A DNA stretch of 45,639 nt from CAZKYP01 sp964556885. Lineage in GTDB: Bacteria > Planctomycetota > Phycisphaerae > Sedimentisphaerales > Anaerobacaceae. Location of the stretch: the NCBI GenBank assembly GCA_964556885.1, contig CAZKYP010000004.1, positions 1 to 45,639 on the forward strand. The letters run 5' to 3'. The position numbers and the translations under genes were made by a program. Numbering within the stretch: the stretch's first letter is position 1; each line of letters starts with the position of its first letter. This document shows, piece by piece, positions 35,908 through 44,574 of the stretch. The notes below the pieces were generated by a model. It had not been told where the DNA came from, ran no database searches, and saw only the letters and a program-made list of their open reading frames with translations.

Positions 35908-35979
35908 ACTTATTACTCCTTAATTGGTTAATATGAAGATTAATCCACGATATCCTGTAAAAGCATTAGAATATTTTGT

Positions 35980-38574
35980 CTATTCAACAACAGATTTGAC
36001 TTGTTCGACGGTAAGATTCACCTGTGGTTCGAATTTGTCACTATTCATATAAGTCAACAGGCTATATCGTAATTGCCTGGCAGTGATTCGTTTGTCCAGG
36101 TTATTGTTTACGTCAATCGAACAGACTAAAAGTTTGCCGGAGCTGACTGTTGCTTCGAAAAGCAACCCAAGTTTGCGACAATAGTTCCAGTCGTCAATCG
36201 GCTGAACGATCGGCTTTACCTCACGAGGCAGACTATCCATAACAAGCGGCTGACTGTTATCCAGCAGATCCTGCCATTGCCAGGAAGCATAAAAATCCGT
36301 CGGAAACTTTGCCATCGCGGGATGATTCGAATCGCATAAAAAACCCAACGTATGCTCTCTTTTTTTCGGGAAAGTGATCCGATTCCAGAATATTGGCTGG
36401 AACGAGCCTAACGTATCAGCCGTGCGAGAGCGGGGAACTATCAGTAGTACTTTAGCTCCGGAATTTAGTTTAGCTTCAAACTGCTCATCAATGCTTTGTG
36501 TTATATAAATATTTTCGGTACTAACCGTTGGTAACTCCGCTGGAAACACCCAAAAATCCCAGTCGTTCGCATATGGCAGGCCGACTAGCTCGATTTCAAG
36601 ATTTAGCCTGACGGCATTCTTAATATTACTTAAATCAAGCTCGATATTTCCGATACGGGTTAATTCTCCGGTTGGAACAGAACCAACTTCGAACTTTCCG
36701 TTTTTGACAATCGTTCCATCATCTGATGTAATCTTCCATTCCAGAATAATATCGGATAAATCCTTCGCGCTATAATTCGCTACATCTACAACAGCTTCGA
36801 AGGTTTCATCGTTGGTGAAAATACGCTTTTTCATTCTCGCCAGCGGCACAACATCGTTACAGAACCTTCTATACTGTTCGGCGGTTACATATCCCTTGGA
36901 TTTCCAAAGGGCATTTAAAACTCCGACAGGAGCGGTACCCTGCCCTGGGAAATCATGTAAATCAAGCAGTTGGAATCCGGCGAAATGAGGTGTTCGCAGG
37001 GCCGCTTCGATTTCCTGTTTATAAAGCAAGGTTTGGAATTTTCCACTTGCCATAAGGAACTGTCGGGCAAGGTCACCCATTCCGGCCTTTTGCAGCTTAT
37101 CTCTGAATATCTCGATATTCTTCGCCTTCAGAACGCCGGTATACTGCTTATCCTCATCCAAATCCGGATACACACACCATTGGCCGATTTCATGACCTAA
37201 AACCGGCACCGGGCGAGCTTGGATATGCTCTCGATAATCATCATACGTTTGCGGCGGCTGGTCGAACTTCAGCGTTTTCCATCGCTGGAGCCGTACAGCG
37301 TGCTCGATGGAATACTGGTTTTCCTTTATCTGCGGCCANNNNNNNNNNNNNNNNNNNNNNNNNNNNNNNNNNNNNNNNNNNNNNNNNNNNNNNNNNNNNN
37401 NNNNNNNNNNNNNNNNNNNNNNNNNNNNNNNNNNNNNNTTCAGGCCGTGTGCCTTCGCGATGTGGATAATTCGTTTCCATTCCTCTATATCCGACGGTGG
37501 ATAACCGTGCAGCGGGAAAATGCAGCATTCCAGAGTGCCGCGAATAAATATTTTCCGGCCGTTTACGGTAAACTGCTTTTCCTTGATGCCCAGCTCTCTC
37601 ATGCCGAATTGAACATCTTTGGCTGTTTCTATCCCGTCTCCTTCGAGTGACAATTCCAGTCGATATAAAGCAGGCTGGTATTCATCCCACAGCAAACAAT
37701 CATCGCCCATATCATATTCGAAAGAGATTTTAGTGTTTTCCGTATCCCACATAACCGGGATTTTCTTCGGTGCTGTCCTGCATTTTTTGACGGTATTAAA
37801 ACTCTCGGCACAAACGGTTAAGCCGCCCTCTCCAGCTTTACCGGTTGAATTGCCTATCTGAAGCTCAACCTTGATGCGTTTGTTCGATACGTCAGGGAAG
37901 ATTTGCACATTATCAATCCAGACCTTCGAGTCGGCAACAAGACGGATTCGGCCCGTAATGCCGTTCCAGTTGGATTGAGTCTGGTCGGAAATGCTGTGAG
38001 CATCTTTGCCGACAGGGACTACATAACCGTTATCCACACAAACAGATAAATTATGTGTATGACCCGGCTTGAGAAAATTCGAAACATCATATTCGTGCGC
38101 CGCTCCCAGGCTGTCACATGAACCAACCAGATTACCGTCCACCCAGACAGTCGTCTTCCAGTGCGGCCGCTCCAATTGCAAAACAATACGCTTGTCCTTC
38201 CAATTATCAGGAATCGCCACCTGACGCTGATACCACGCCTTGCCGACGTAATACCTCTCCGGCGTCAACCAGAACGGGCATTTGAAATCTTCAGACTGAA
38301 CATACTCGGTAAAACGCGGGTCTTTCAATAACTGCACCCCGATGCCGCTTGTCCATTGAGTATCGGCAGAGGGTTTATCTCCATAATCCTGCTCCTGTAA
38401 CGAGCCGGGCAGATTGATTTTATCTGTTAGTTTGTGTGAGTACCATTGTTCTTCAATTCCGACGTTATCACGATCCAGATTGAAATCCCATTGACCTGAC
38501 AGGTCAATTTGCTTACTGCATGAAACACAGTTCAAAATCAACACACAAACAAAGCATATTAATATATGTCGCAT
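35980..38574 (-). CDS. GH2-family glycosidase lipoprotein, interrupted by an assembly gap
   Basis: This is a GH2-type enzyme, galactosidase/glucuronidase-like. The lipoprotein signal has Cys16 or Cys19 as the lipidation site. The sugar-binding domain (about 20-215: SGQWDFNLDRD, KAWYQRQVAIP, TTVWVDGNLVG) and Ig-like domain are followed by the start of the barrel (FTVNGRKIFIRGTLE), which runs into 100 N at 37339-37438. Past the gap comes VLGHEIGQWCVYP, a probable nucleophile Glu motif, and beta-rich C-terminal domains. The acid/base Glu and part of the barrel are not visible, so the true protein is probably longer than the 864 codons counted with N. GAGGAG seven bases upstream supports the start. 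Substrate unknown; cluster context suggests pectin side chains. Confidence 0.8.
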   Translation of the reverse strand: MRHILICFVCVLILNCVSCSKQIDLSGQWDFNLDRDNVGIEEQWYSHKLTDKINLPGSLQEQDYGDKPSADTQWTSGIGVQLLKDPRFTEYVQSEDFKCPFWLTPERYYVGKAWYQRQVAIPDNWKDKRIVLQLERPHWKTTVWVDGNLVGSCDSLGAAHEYDVSNFLKPGHTHNLSVCVDNGYVVPVGKDAHSISDQTQSNWNGITGRIRLVADSKVWIDNVQIFPDVSNKRIKVELQIGNSTGKAGEGGLTVCAESFNTVKKCRTAPKKIPVMWDTENTKISFEYDMGDDCLLWDEYQPALYRLELSLEGDGIETAKDVQFGMRELGIKEKQFTVNGRKIFIRGTLECCIFPLHGYPPSDIEEWKRIIHIAKAHGLXXXXXXXXXXXXXXXXXXXXXXXXXXXXXXXXXXWPQIKENQYSIEHAVRLQRWKTLKFDQPPQTYDDYREHIQARPVPVLGHEIGQWCVYPDLDEDKQYTGVLKAKNIEIFRDKLQKAGMGDLARQFLMASGKFQTLLYKQEIEAALRTPHFAGFQLLDLHDFPGQGTAPVGVLNALWKSKGYVTAEQYRRFCNDVVPLARMKKRIFTNDETFEAVVDVANYSAKDLSDIILEWKITSDDGTIVKNGKFEVGSVPTGELTRIGNIELDLSNIKNAVRLNLEIELVGLPYANDWDFWVFPAELPTVSTENIYITQSIDEQFEAKLNSGAKVLLIVPRSRTADTLGSFQPIFWNRITFPKKREHTLGFLCDSNHPAMAKFPTDFYASWQWQDLLDNSQPLVMDSLPREVKPIVQPIDDWNYCRKLGLLFEATVSSGKLLVCSIDVNNNLDKRITARQLRYSLLTYMNSDKFEPQVNLTVEQVKSVVE
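37339..37438. other. Assembly gap (100 N)
   Basis: Exactly 100 unknown bases, a conventional scaffold-gap length that need not reflect the real distance. It falls inside the barrel region of the GH2 gene. Confidence 1.
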
Positions 38575-38612
38575 AATACAGCTCCTCGAAGATAAATGCT
38601 GTTCAAATCAAT

Positions 38613-40262
38613 TTACTCAATTCTAAACCAGTCAAAATCAGCATAACCCGGCCTTTGTTGTTTGACCCGAGATATGCAGAACAATCCGACCTTGGCGCCG
38701 ATCCACCTGCCCGGGACGGCAGTGAACGATTCGCCGATTCCGGTAAAGACCTCCCCATCATGGCTATAACTAAAATCACAGACCGCCCCATTACTGACTT
38801 TAACTCTTAAAAATAACGAAATATATGTCCAGTTAACATTGCTATCTTCTTTCTCACTGCTGTTTCTAATTGCATTAATACAGTTACTTTTAACAAGACG
38901 ACAACCCGATACGGTCCTCTCGACGGCCAGATATGAGTACGACTGCCCCATTATCAGCAGGCCCGCCTTTTCACCAACTGCAAAACCACTGAAATCGACT
39001 CTTGTAGTAACAGTAAATTCAGGGGCTGGAAATTTCTGTAAAAACAAATTGGGAACATCCCACAAGTTTGTATAATTTTCAGGAACTACAACCGCGAACA
39101 GCCGCAGCCAGTCAGGCCGTTCTCTCATAGACATCCATCCATCCTGACAATTGGCGTGCCATTGCCATTGCAATCCGGGCTTGACCGACATAAACTCGTC
39201 GCTCGTCTGCGGTGCATCAACAGGCCAGATTTCACCCACATCCGGTTTCTTGTATCTGGTCACCGGCTCTCCGATGCCATTACCGTCAAAATCGATTCCC
39301 ATAAGCGGCCAGTCATCAATCCAATTAACCGGATTCAAGTGGACAATCCGGCCATAAGCATCATGGTCCTGAAAATGCACGAACCAGTCTTCACCACTTT
39401 CAAGTTCTATCCACCCACCCTGATGCGGGCCATTAATATTCGTCGAGCCTTGTTCCAGCACTCTTTTGGCCTCATAAGGCCCATAAACATTCCTGGATCT
39501 CAGAGCCAACTGCCAGCCCTGCTTTACGCCGCCCGCCGGCGCCAGGATGTAGTAATAGCCGTTTCGTTTGTAGAACTTCGGTCCCTCGATAGTCGGCGCC
39601 ACGCCGTTGCGTCCATCATAAACCATCGTTCCTTCATCCAGCAATTTTGTCCCATCCGGACTCATTCGTCTTACCGTCAGGATGCTGTTGATGCCGGCGC
39701 GGCTGTTGGCCCAGGCATGAACAAGATAAGCATTGCCGTCGTCGTCCCACAAGGGACAGGTATCGATCAAACCCTTGCCCTCCTGCACCAAATGCAAAGG
39801 TTCCCAGTGTCCCGATGGATTTTTTGTTTTGGTCATAAAAATACCGGCATCCGGATCACCGTAAAAAATCCAGAACCAGCCGTCATAATAGCGAATCGCC
39901 GGCGCCCAGACACCATTGCCGTGCTGCGGCGAATCGAATCGCTTATCGGAAAAACGCTCAATAGCATGACCGATGATTTTCCAGTTTACCAAATCCTTGG
40001 AATGCAGTACCGGCAGACCAGGCACACAATTGAAGCTGGAAGCCGTCATATAGAAATCATCGCCGACCCGAATCACATCCGGATCGGAGTAGTCTGCATA
40101 AATGACCGGATTCTTATATATACTGTCTTCATTGTTCGGATTCCACACAGGATTAACAGGACTCATTTTTTTCCCTTTTATATATGTACAGGATGTAACC
40201 TGGCAAAGAATAACCGATATGACTAAGATACCAATCCGAACTACTTGTTTTTTCTCTTTCAT
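38613..40262 (-). CDS. GH43-family glycosidase lipoprotein (arabinofuranosidase/xylosidase type)
   Basis: GH43 enzymes remove alpha-L-arabinofuranose or beta-xylose; here arabinan or arabinogalactan side chains are the inferred target. A lipobox (VTSC, Cys25) is followed by the five-bladed propeller (about 45-330) with the base Asp60 in DYSDPDVIRVG, Asp167 in LIDTCPLWDDDG and acid Glu226 in PTIEGPKFYKRNG. A C-terminal concanavalin-like beta-sandwich (about 350-549) with DFSGFAVGEKAGLLIMG is typical of GH43_C2. The frame is open to 40391, but the added 43 residues are Lys-rich and non-signal-like; the ATG at 40262 begins the signal peptide and has AAGG upstream. It lies between GH28 and GH2 genes. 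Confidence 0.92.
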   Translation of the reverse strand: MKEKKQVVRIGILVISVILCQVTSCTYIKGKKMSPVNPVWNPNNEDSIYKNPVIYADYSDPDVIRVGDDFYMTASSFNCVPGLPVLHSKDLVNWKIIGHAIERFSDKRFDSPQHGNGVWAPAIRYYDGWFWIFYGDPDAGIFMTKTKNPSGHWEPLHLVQEGKGLIDTCPLWDDDGNAYLVHAWANSRAGINSILTVRRMSPDGTKLLDEGTMVYDGRNGVAPTIEGPKFYKRNGYYYILAPAGGVKQGWQLALRSRNVYGPYEAKRVLEQGSTNINGPHQGGWIELESGEDWFVHFQDHDAYGRIVHLNPVNWIDDWPLMGIDFDGNGIGEPVTRYKKPDVGEIWPVDAPQTSDEFMSVKPGLQWQWHANCQDGWMSMRERPDWLRLFAVVVPENYTNLWDVPNLFLQKFPAPEFTVTTRVDFSGFAVGEKAGLLIMGQSYSYLAVERTVSGCRLVKSNCINAIRNSSEKEDSNVNWTYISLFLRVKVSNGAVCDFSYSHDGEVFTGIGESFTAVPGRWIGAKVGLFCISRVKQQRPGYADFDWFRIE

Positions 40263-40341
40263 TTCTCTTACCTTTGCAGTTCTTTTTTTTCGGTCAAGGT
40301 GAAAACACTTATATCCGTTAAACTTTATTAAAATCAAATCA

Positions 40342-41895
40342 TCAGAGTTTTTCCTGCTCAACTTTTTCGAGCTGCGTATCAGGCAGTCCATCGCACTGAT
40401 GGGCCTTAAAGTCTTCGACGTTTTTCAACACAAATGTCGGTACATCAGGCGCCGTTCGTGCTCTGACATTGTTAAATTCCACATCCTTTACATCTTCGAG
40501 AATAAACGGCGGCCGAAAATCATCCTCCATGAAACTAACATCGACATTATTGAATTCGATGCCTTTAACATGGCGAATAAAAAAGCCATAGGCCGGAATA
40601 GGTGCATTGCTCACAAAATTCCGAGGGTCGGGATAACCATCCTCCAGTTCGGGAACTTCACCTTTGGCATCTTCAGTCGTGCCTGTGCCTTTGACTAAAA
40701 TACGAATATTGCTCAGCTTGATATCCTCGATTTCGTAACCTGGAATACCTAAAATAAGCGAGCCGTACCTATGATTAGTATCATAAACCGTGACATTGCT
40801 GATATTTATACGCCGCAGCTTGCCTACCGGTACGCCCTCCGGCCCACGCATCCGCCTGCCGAGACGCAAAAAGAATGGGCAATTCGTAACTTCTCTCATC
40901 GTTACATTCGAGATAGTTACATCCTCAAGCAAGCCGCCGTCCACCGTCTCCAATGCAAGCCCGCGGCAGTGTTCGAATACGCAGTTGGAAATAGTAATAT
41001 TCTTGAAACCACCATTTGATTCGGTTCCGAATTTGATACGGCCCGTGACACCGCCGCGGTCTGGAGCCTGCTGCTGAGTGCGTTTAAAAGTGCCATCAAG
41101 AAAGGTGCCTTCGTCATAACCGGTAACCTGGCAGTTGGTTATCGTTACATTTTCAGTAGCTCTGGCACAACCAAGTGCAAAAGAGCTCTTTAAGACGATT
41201 GCATCATCGTTCGGGGAATTTATCGTACAGTCCGATATACGCACATTGCGGCAGCAATCGACGTTGATACCGTCACGATTGGTGTCTATCTTTACATTGT
41301 CAATGGTAAAATTATCCACACCTGTCGGCAGGATGCAGAAATGACCTCCCATCAGAAATGAGACATCTCGAATGATGACATTCCTACAAAGTTTCAGTGC
41401 AATAGCTTTATTGCCCGCCCCTTTATCATTCGGCCTGTCCCATTTACCCAGACCTTTGCCGTAGATTAAACCCGGGCCGAGAACCGAAATATTCTCCAGG
41501 TTCTCTCCCCATATAAGACTATCGTGCCAGTGACTATGACCGAAGTCCTGATACCGATGCTCGTCCCCCCACGGATTCGGCTCAGCCTCGTCGTAACCAC
41601 CCTGCTCACTGTTCTCGGCTGCAAGAAGTACTGCACCATGGTCGAGATAAAGTGCAATATTGCTTTTCAGACGAATCGAAAAACTCGGATATGTACCCGC
41701 GGGAAAATATACAGTCCCGCCGCCGGCCGCTGCGGCTGCCTCTATCGCCTTATTTATCGCTTCTGTGTCAAGCGTCTTACCGTCACCGACAGCACCATAC
41801 TTTTTAACGTCGTATGTCTGACCACAAAGCTGAGTGCATGCCAGAAATCCAACTACAATACCACTAACACAAAGCAATCGAATCAACTTATTCAT
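40342..41895 (-). CDS. GH28-family polygalacturonase-like enzyme, secreted
   Basis: The family hydrolyses galacturonic-acid linkages in homogalacturonan or rhamnogalacturonan. A signal peptide (MNKLIRLLCVSGIVVGFLAC) leads to the pectin-lyase-like beta-helix opening (YDVKKYGAVGDGKTLDTEAI). Active-site motifs NRDGINVD, NDDAIVL and GRIKFGTE correspond to the NTD, DD and RIK motifs. The usual GHG motif is replaced by DEGT in GYDEGTFLDGT, which may mark a subfamily. The final 40 residues are acidic and Lys-rich. The frame reaches 41925, but the ATG at 41895 begins the signal peptide and has a purine-rich GGGAGCAGGA upstream. Cys20 could alternatively be a lipidation site. Confidence 0.9.
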   Translation of the reverse strand: MNKLIRLLCVSGIVVGFLACTQLCGQTYDVKKYGAVGDGKTLDTEAINKAIEAAAAAGGGTVYFPAGTYPSFSIRLKSNIALYLDHGAVLLAAENSEQGGYDEAEPNPWGDEHRYQDFGHSHWHDSLIWGENLENISVLGPGLIYGKGLGKWDRPNDKGAGNKAIALKLCRNVIIRDVSFLMGGHFCILPTGVDNFTIDNVKIDTNRDGINVDCCRNVRISDCTINSPNDDAIVLKSSFALGCARATENVTITNCQVTGYDEGTFLDGTFKRTQQQAPDRGGVTGRIKFGTESNGGFKNITISNCVFEHCRGLALETVDGGLLEDVTISNVTMREVTNCPFFLRLGRRMRGPEGVPVGKLRRINISNVTVYDTNHRYGSLILGIPGYEIEDIKLSNIRILVKGTGTTEDAKGEVPELEDGYPDPRNFVSNAPIPAYGFFIRHVKGIEFNNVDVSFMEDDFRPPFILEDVKDVEFNNVRARTAPDVPTFVLKNVEDFKAHQCDGLPDTQLEKVEQEKL

Positions 41896-41952
41896 AATTC
41901 CTGCTCCCTGCAATGAACCTTTCAAAAAGTGTCCATTGAGAATTACTCTAAA

Positions 41953-44430
41953 TTACTGTTCGGCATTTACACTAATACTTGCTTGTTTTAATCCTTCCGA
42001 CTTTGCAGTGACATTTATTTTCCCGGTTTTTCCTTCGACGGAACGCAGTATCAGCATAGCCTTACCGTAAAACAACTTTCGATAATCCGCCTGAAACGGC
42101 TCGAATGACAACGGATTCCCGTTGCCGACGCCGGCTATCTCTGCAGGCCCCTCAACGTCGAAATTAATAAGATTGTCCGCCAGTGGGCACACCGTTCCCC
42201 TGTCATCCAAAGCCTCTACAAGCACATAACAGAGGTCCTCGCCCGAAGCCAGAATCTTCTTTCTATCCTGAGTCAAACGAATTGCCGCAGGCTCTCCCGC
42301 AGTCTTCATAACAACTTCACCTATTTTCTTGCCGTCTTTATATGCAATTGCCTTCAATTCTCCGGGTTCATAAATAACATCCATCCACCTTAAACGATAC
42401 TTGTCAACTACAGCATAATAATCATTTGCATCAGAATGAACTTCTTTTAACTTTGTTCGTTTACCGAGTGATTTTCCATTGAGGAAAAGCTCCGCCGAAT
42501 CCCCGTTCGTATAGACAAAAACAGGGACCATGTGGCCAACACGATCCGGCCAGTTCCAGTGCGGCAAAATGTGCACTGTTGTGGTATCCGGCCGCCAGTA
42601 GCTTTTATAAAGATAGAACCTGTCCTTCGGAATGCCGCAAAGATCGACAATCCCGAAATACGAGCTGCGGGCCTGGCGGCTGAACGGCGTCGGCTCGCCT
42701 AAATAATCGAAACCCGTCCAGACGAACTCTCCGGCTACGAATCTGTCGTCCTCCATAAGCTGAAATTCCTTATCGGGAATATCCGACCACTGAGCCGCAT
42801 TGAGATCGTACGAATCCACTTGAAGCTTATCAGAGAAATCCGTCTTGTTTTCTGGAAGCGGCAGCTCGTAAAATCCACGTGTGCTGAGAGTGGAGGCCGA
42901 TTCGCTGTAGATAATTGGCTTGTCTGGATATGTCTCCCTGTACCTGGCATATCTTCTGCCGTAATTCCAGCCGGTCAGGTCAAGAGCATCGAGAATCGGC
43001 TCTTCGACCGTATTTGGAATATGACAGGCCATACCCACAGGGCGCGTCGGGTCGTATTTTCGCACGAAATCACTCATAAATTTCACCCGCTCCGGCGACT
43101 TGCCTTCTCTATCACGCGGCTGGTTGCCTATTTCATTGCCGATAGACCAGATAACAACGCTGGGATGATTTCGGTCACGCATTACAAGACTTTTAATATG
43201 TTTCTCAGCATATTCTTGAAGCGGTGGCTCACCTCTGGTACGCCCCGCCTTATCGTCCCACTTATCAAAAACTTCATCCCACACCACCATTCCCATCCGG
43301 TCACACATTTCGATCAGTTCCGGCGCCGATGGATTATGGCTCGTACGTATGGCGTTGCATCCCATGTCCTTCATAATTTCCAGTTGCCGTTCCATAGCCC
43401 TTGGATAAAAAGCAGCTCCGAGGGGACCCTGGTCGTGATGCAGATTCACACCATAAAGCTGTACTCTTCTGCCGTTGAGATAAAATCCGTCATCGGCAGT
43501 AAACTTGAAGGTACGAATACCGAATGTGTTAATCTCGCAATCCAGTATCTTGTCTCCATCTCGAACCGTCACCTTCGCAGTATAAAGTTTAGGGCTGTTC
43601 ACATCCCATCGCTGCGGTTTTGAAACTGTAAATGTCTGGTCCAGTTCGCCTGTACCATTGGCGGCGACTGCATCGCTCTTCGTACCTTTTGCAACCTGTT
43701 TGCCGTCAGGATTATATATAACAGTATCTATAATAATATTTCGATTGTTATCGAGATGATTTTCGATTGACGAACAAACACGGACGATTGCCGAAGAGTC
43801 ACCTACTTCCGGCGTGGTTATATATGTGCTCCAGTGAGCGATATGCACAGGTTCATTAATCGTCATAGTCACTTTGCGATAAATACCCGCGCCGGGATAC
43901 CAGCGAGTACCCTGCCTGCGGGTATCGACAAGGACGGCTATCGTATTGGATTCGCCGAACTTGACATAATTCGTGGCATCAACACGAAACGAAGTGTATC
44001 CGTAATCCCAACTGCCGGCCAACCTGCCGTTTATATAGACCTTTGGAAACGCCATCACTCCATCGAAATCGAAATATACCTGCTTGCCTTCGTCCGAAGC
44101 GTCGAGCGAAAAAGTCTTCCGATACCAGCCGACACCTCTCCACGGTAGTTTTCCGGCATAACCGTTTTCTCTTTCGTTGAACGGCCCGGAAATCGCCCAG
44201 TCATGCGGCAGGCGAACCTGCTGCCACGTCGAATCATCGAAATTCGGCATCTCCGCCCCTGACTGCTCACCCTTGGCAAATTTCCAGTATCGATTGAAAT
44301 TCATAACTTTCCGCACCTTCAACGATTCCGCCATAGCCGCACCAAAGTTTGATAAAGAGCTGCATCCGAATATAATTGCTGAAATCCCGATTAAGACAAT
44401 CACAATTAATACACTCTTCCCTCTGTTCAT
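41953..44430 (-). CDS. GH2 beta-galactosidase-like lipoprotein with DUF4982
   Basis: This is predicted to release terminal beta-linked galactose or a related sugar outside the cytoplasm. The lipobox is IIFGC (Cys23). Domains: sugar-binding (about 42-190), Ig-like (about 195-305), TIM barrel (about 310-600), DUF4982 (about 620-700, ILPHWNWPDRVGHMVPVFVY) and a C-terminal GH2 domain with an Ig-like fold. Acid/base Glu433 in WSIGNEIGNQP and nucleophile Glu510 in PIIYSESAS are present, as is FVWTGFDYLGEPTPF, typical of the DUF4982 subgroup. GGAG eight bases upstream supports the start. The gene is 57 bp upstream of the GH28 start and 144 bp downstream of the CBM9-like gene. Confidence 0.92.
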   Translation of the reverse strand: MNRGKSVLIVIVLIGISAIIFGCSSLSNFGAAMAESLKVRKVMNFNRYWKFAKGEQSGAEMPNFDDSTWQQVRLPHDWAISGPFNERENGYAGKLPWRGVGWYRKTFSLDASDEGKQVYFDFDGVMAFPKVYINGRLAGSWDYGYTSFRVDATNYVKFGESNTIAVLVDTRRQGTRWYPGAGIYRKVTMTINEPVHIAHWSTYITTPEVGDSSAIVRVCSSIENHLDNNRNIIIDTVIYNPDGKQVAKGTKSDAVAANGTGELDQTFTVSKPQRWDVNSPKLYTAKVTVRDGDKILDCEINTFGIRTFKFTADDGFYLNGRRVQLYGVNLHHDQGPLGAAFYPRAMERQLEIMKDMGCNAIRTSHNPSAPELIEMCDRMGMVVWDEVFDKWDDKAGRTRGEPPLQEYAEKHIKSLVMRDRNHPSVVIWSIGNEIGNQPRDREGKSPERVKFMSDFVRKYDPTRPVGMACHIPNTVEEPILDALDLTGWNYGRRYARYRETYPDKPIIYSESASTLSTRGFYELPLPENKTDFSDKLQVDSYDLNAAQWSDIPDKEFQLMEDDRFVAGEFVWTGFDYLGEPTPFSRQARSSYFGIVDLCGIPKDRFYLYKSYWRPDTTTVHILPHWNWPDRVGHMVPVFVYTNGDSAELFLNGKSLGKRTKLKEVHSDANDYYAVVDKYRLRWMDVIYEPGELKAIAYKDGKKIGEVVMKTAGEPAAIRLTQDRKKILASGEDLCYVLVEALDDRGTVCPLADNLINFDVEGPAEIAGVGNGNPLSFEPFQADYRKLFYGKAMLILRSVEGKTGKINVTAKSEGLKQASISVNAEQ

Positions 44431-44574
44431 TTCGTTATCTCCATATTATATTTCGATTTCGTTTATATCTACAGTGCAGTTTATTTCTGCTAACCAGCTA
44501 TGAGCCTGACATGTTATTAAATCAAAATCATGTTTAAAAGTCGAGGGAGAACTGAATGCGTGAACGTAAAAGAA

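Noticed and set aside
39156..40226. A 356-codon open frame on the plus strand
   Set aside because: It lies fully antisense to the GH43 gene, which has intact catalytic motifs; no ribosome site or recognisable domain.
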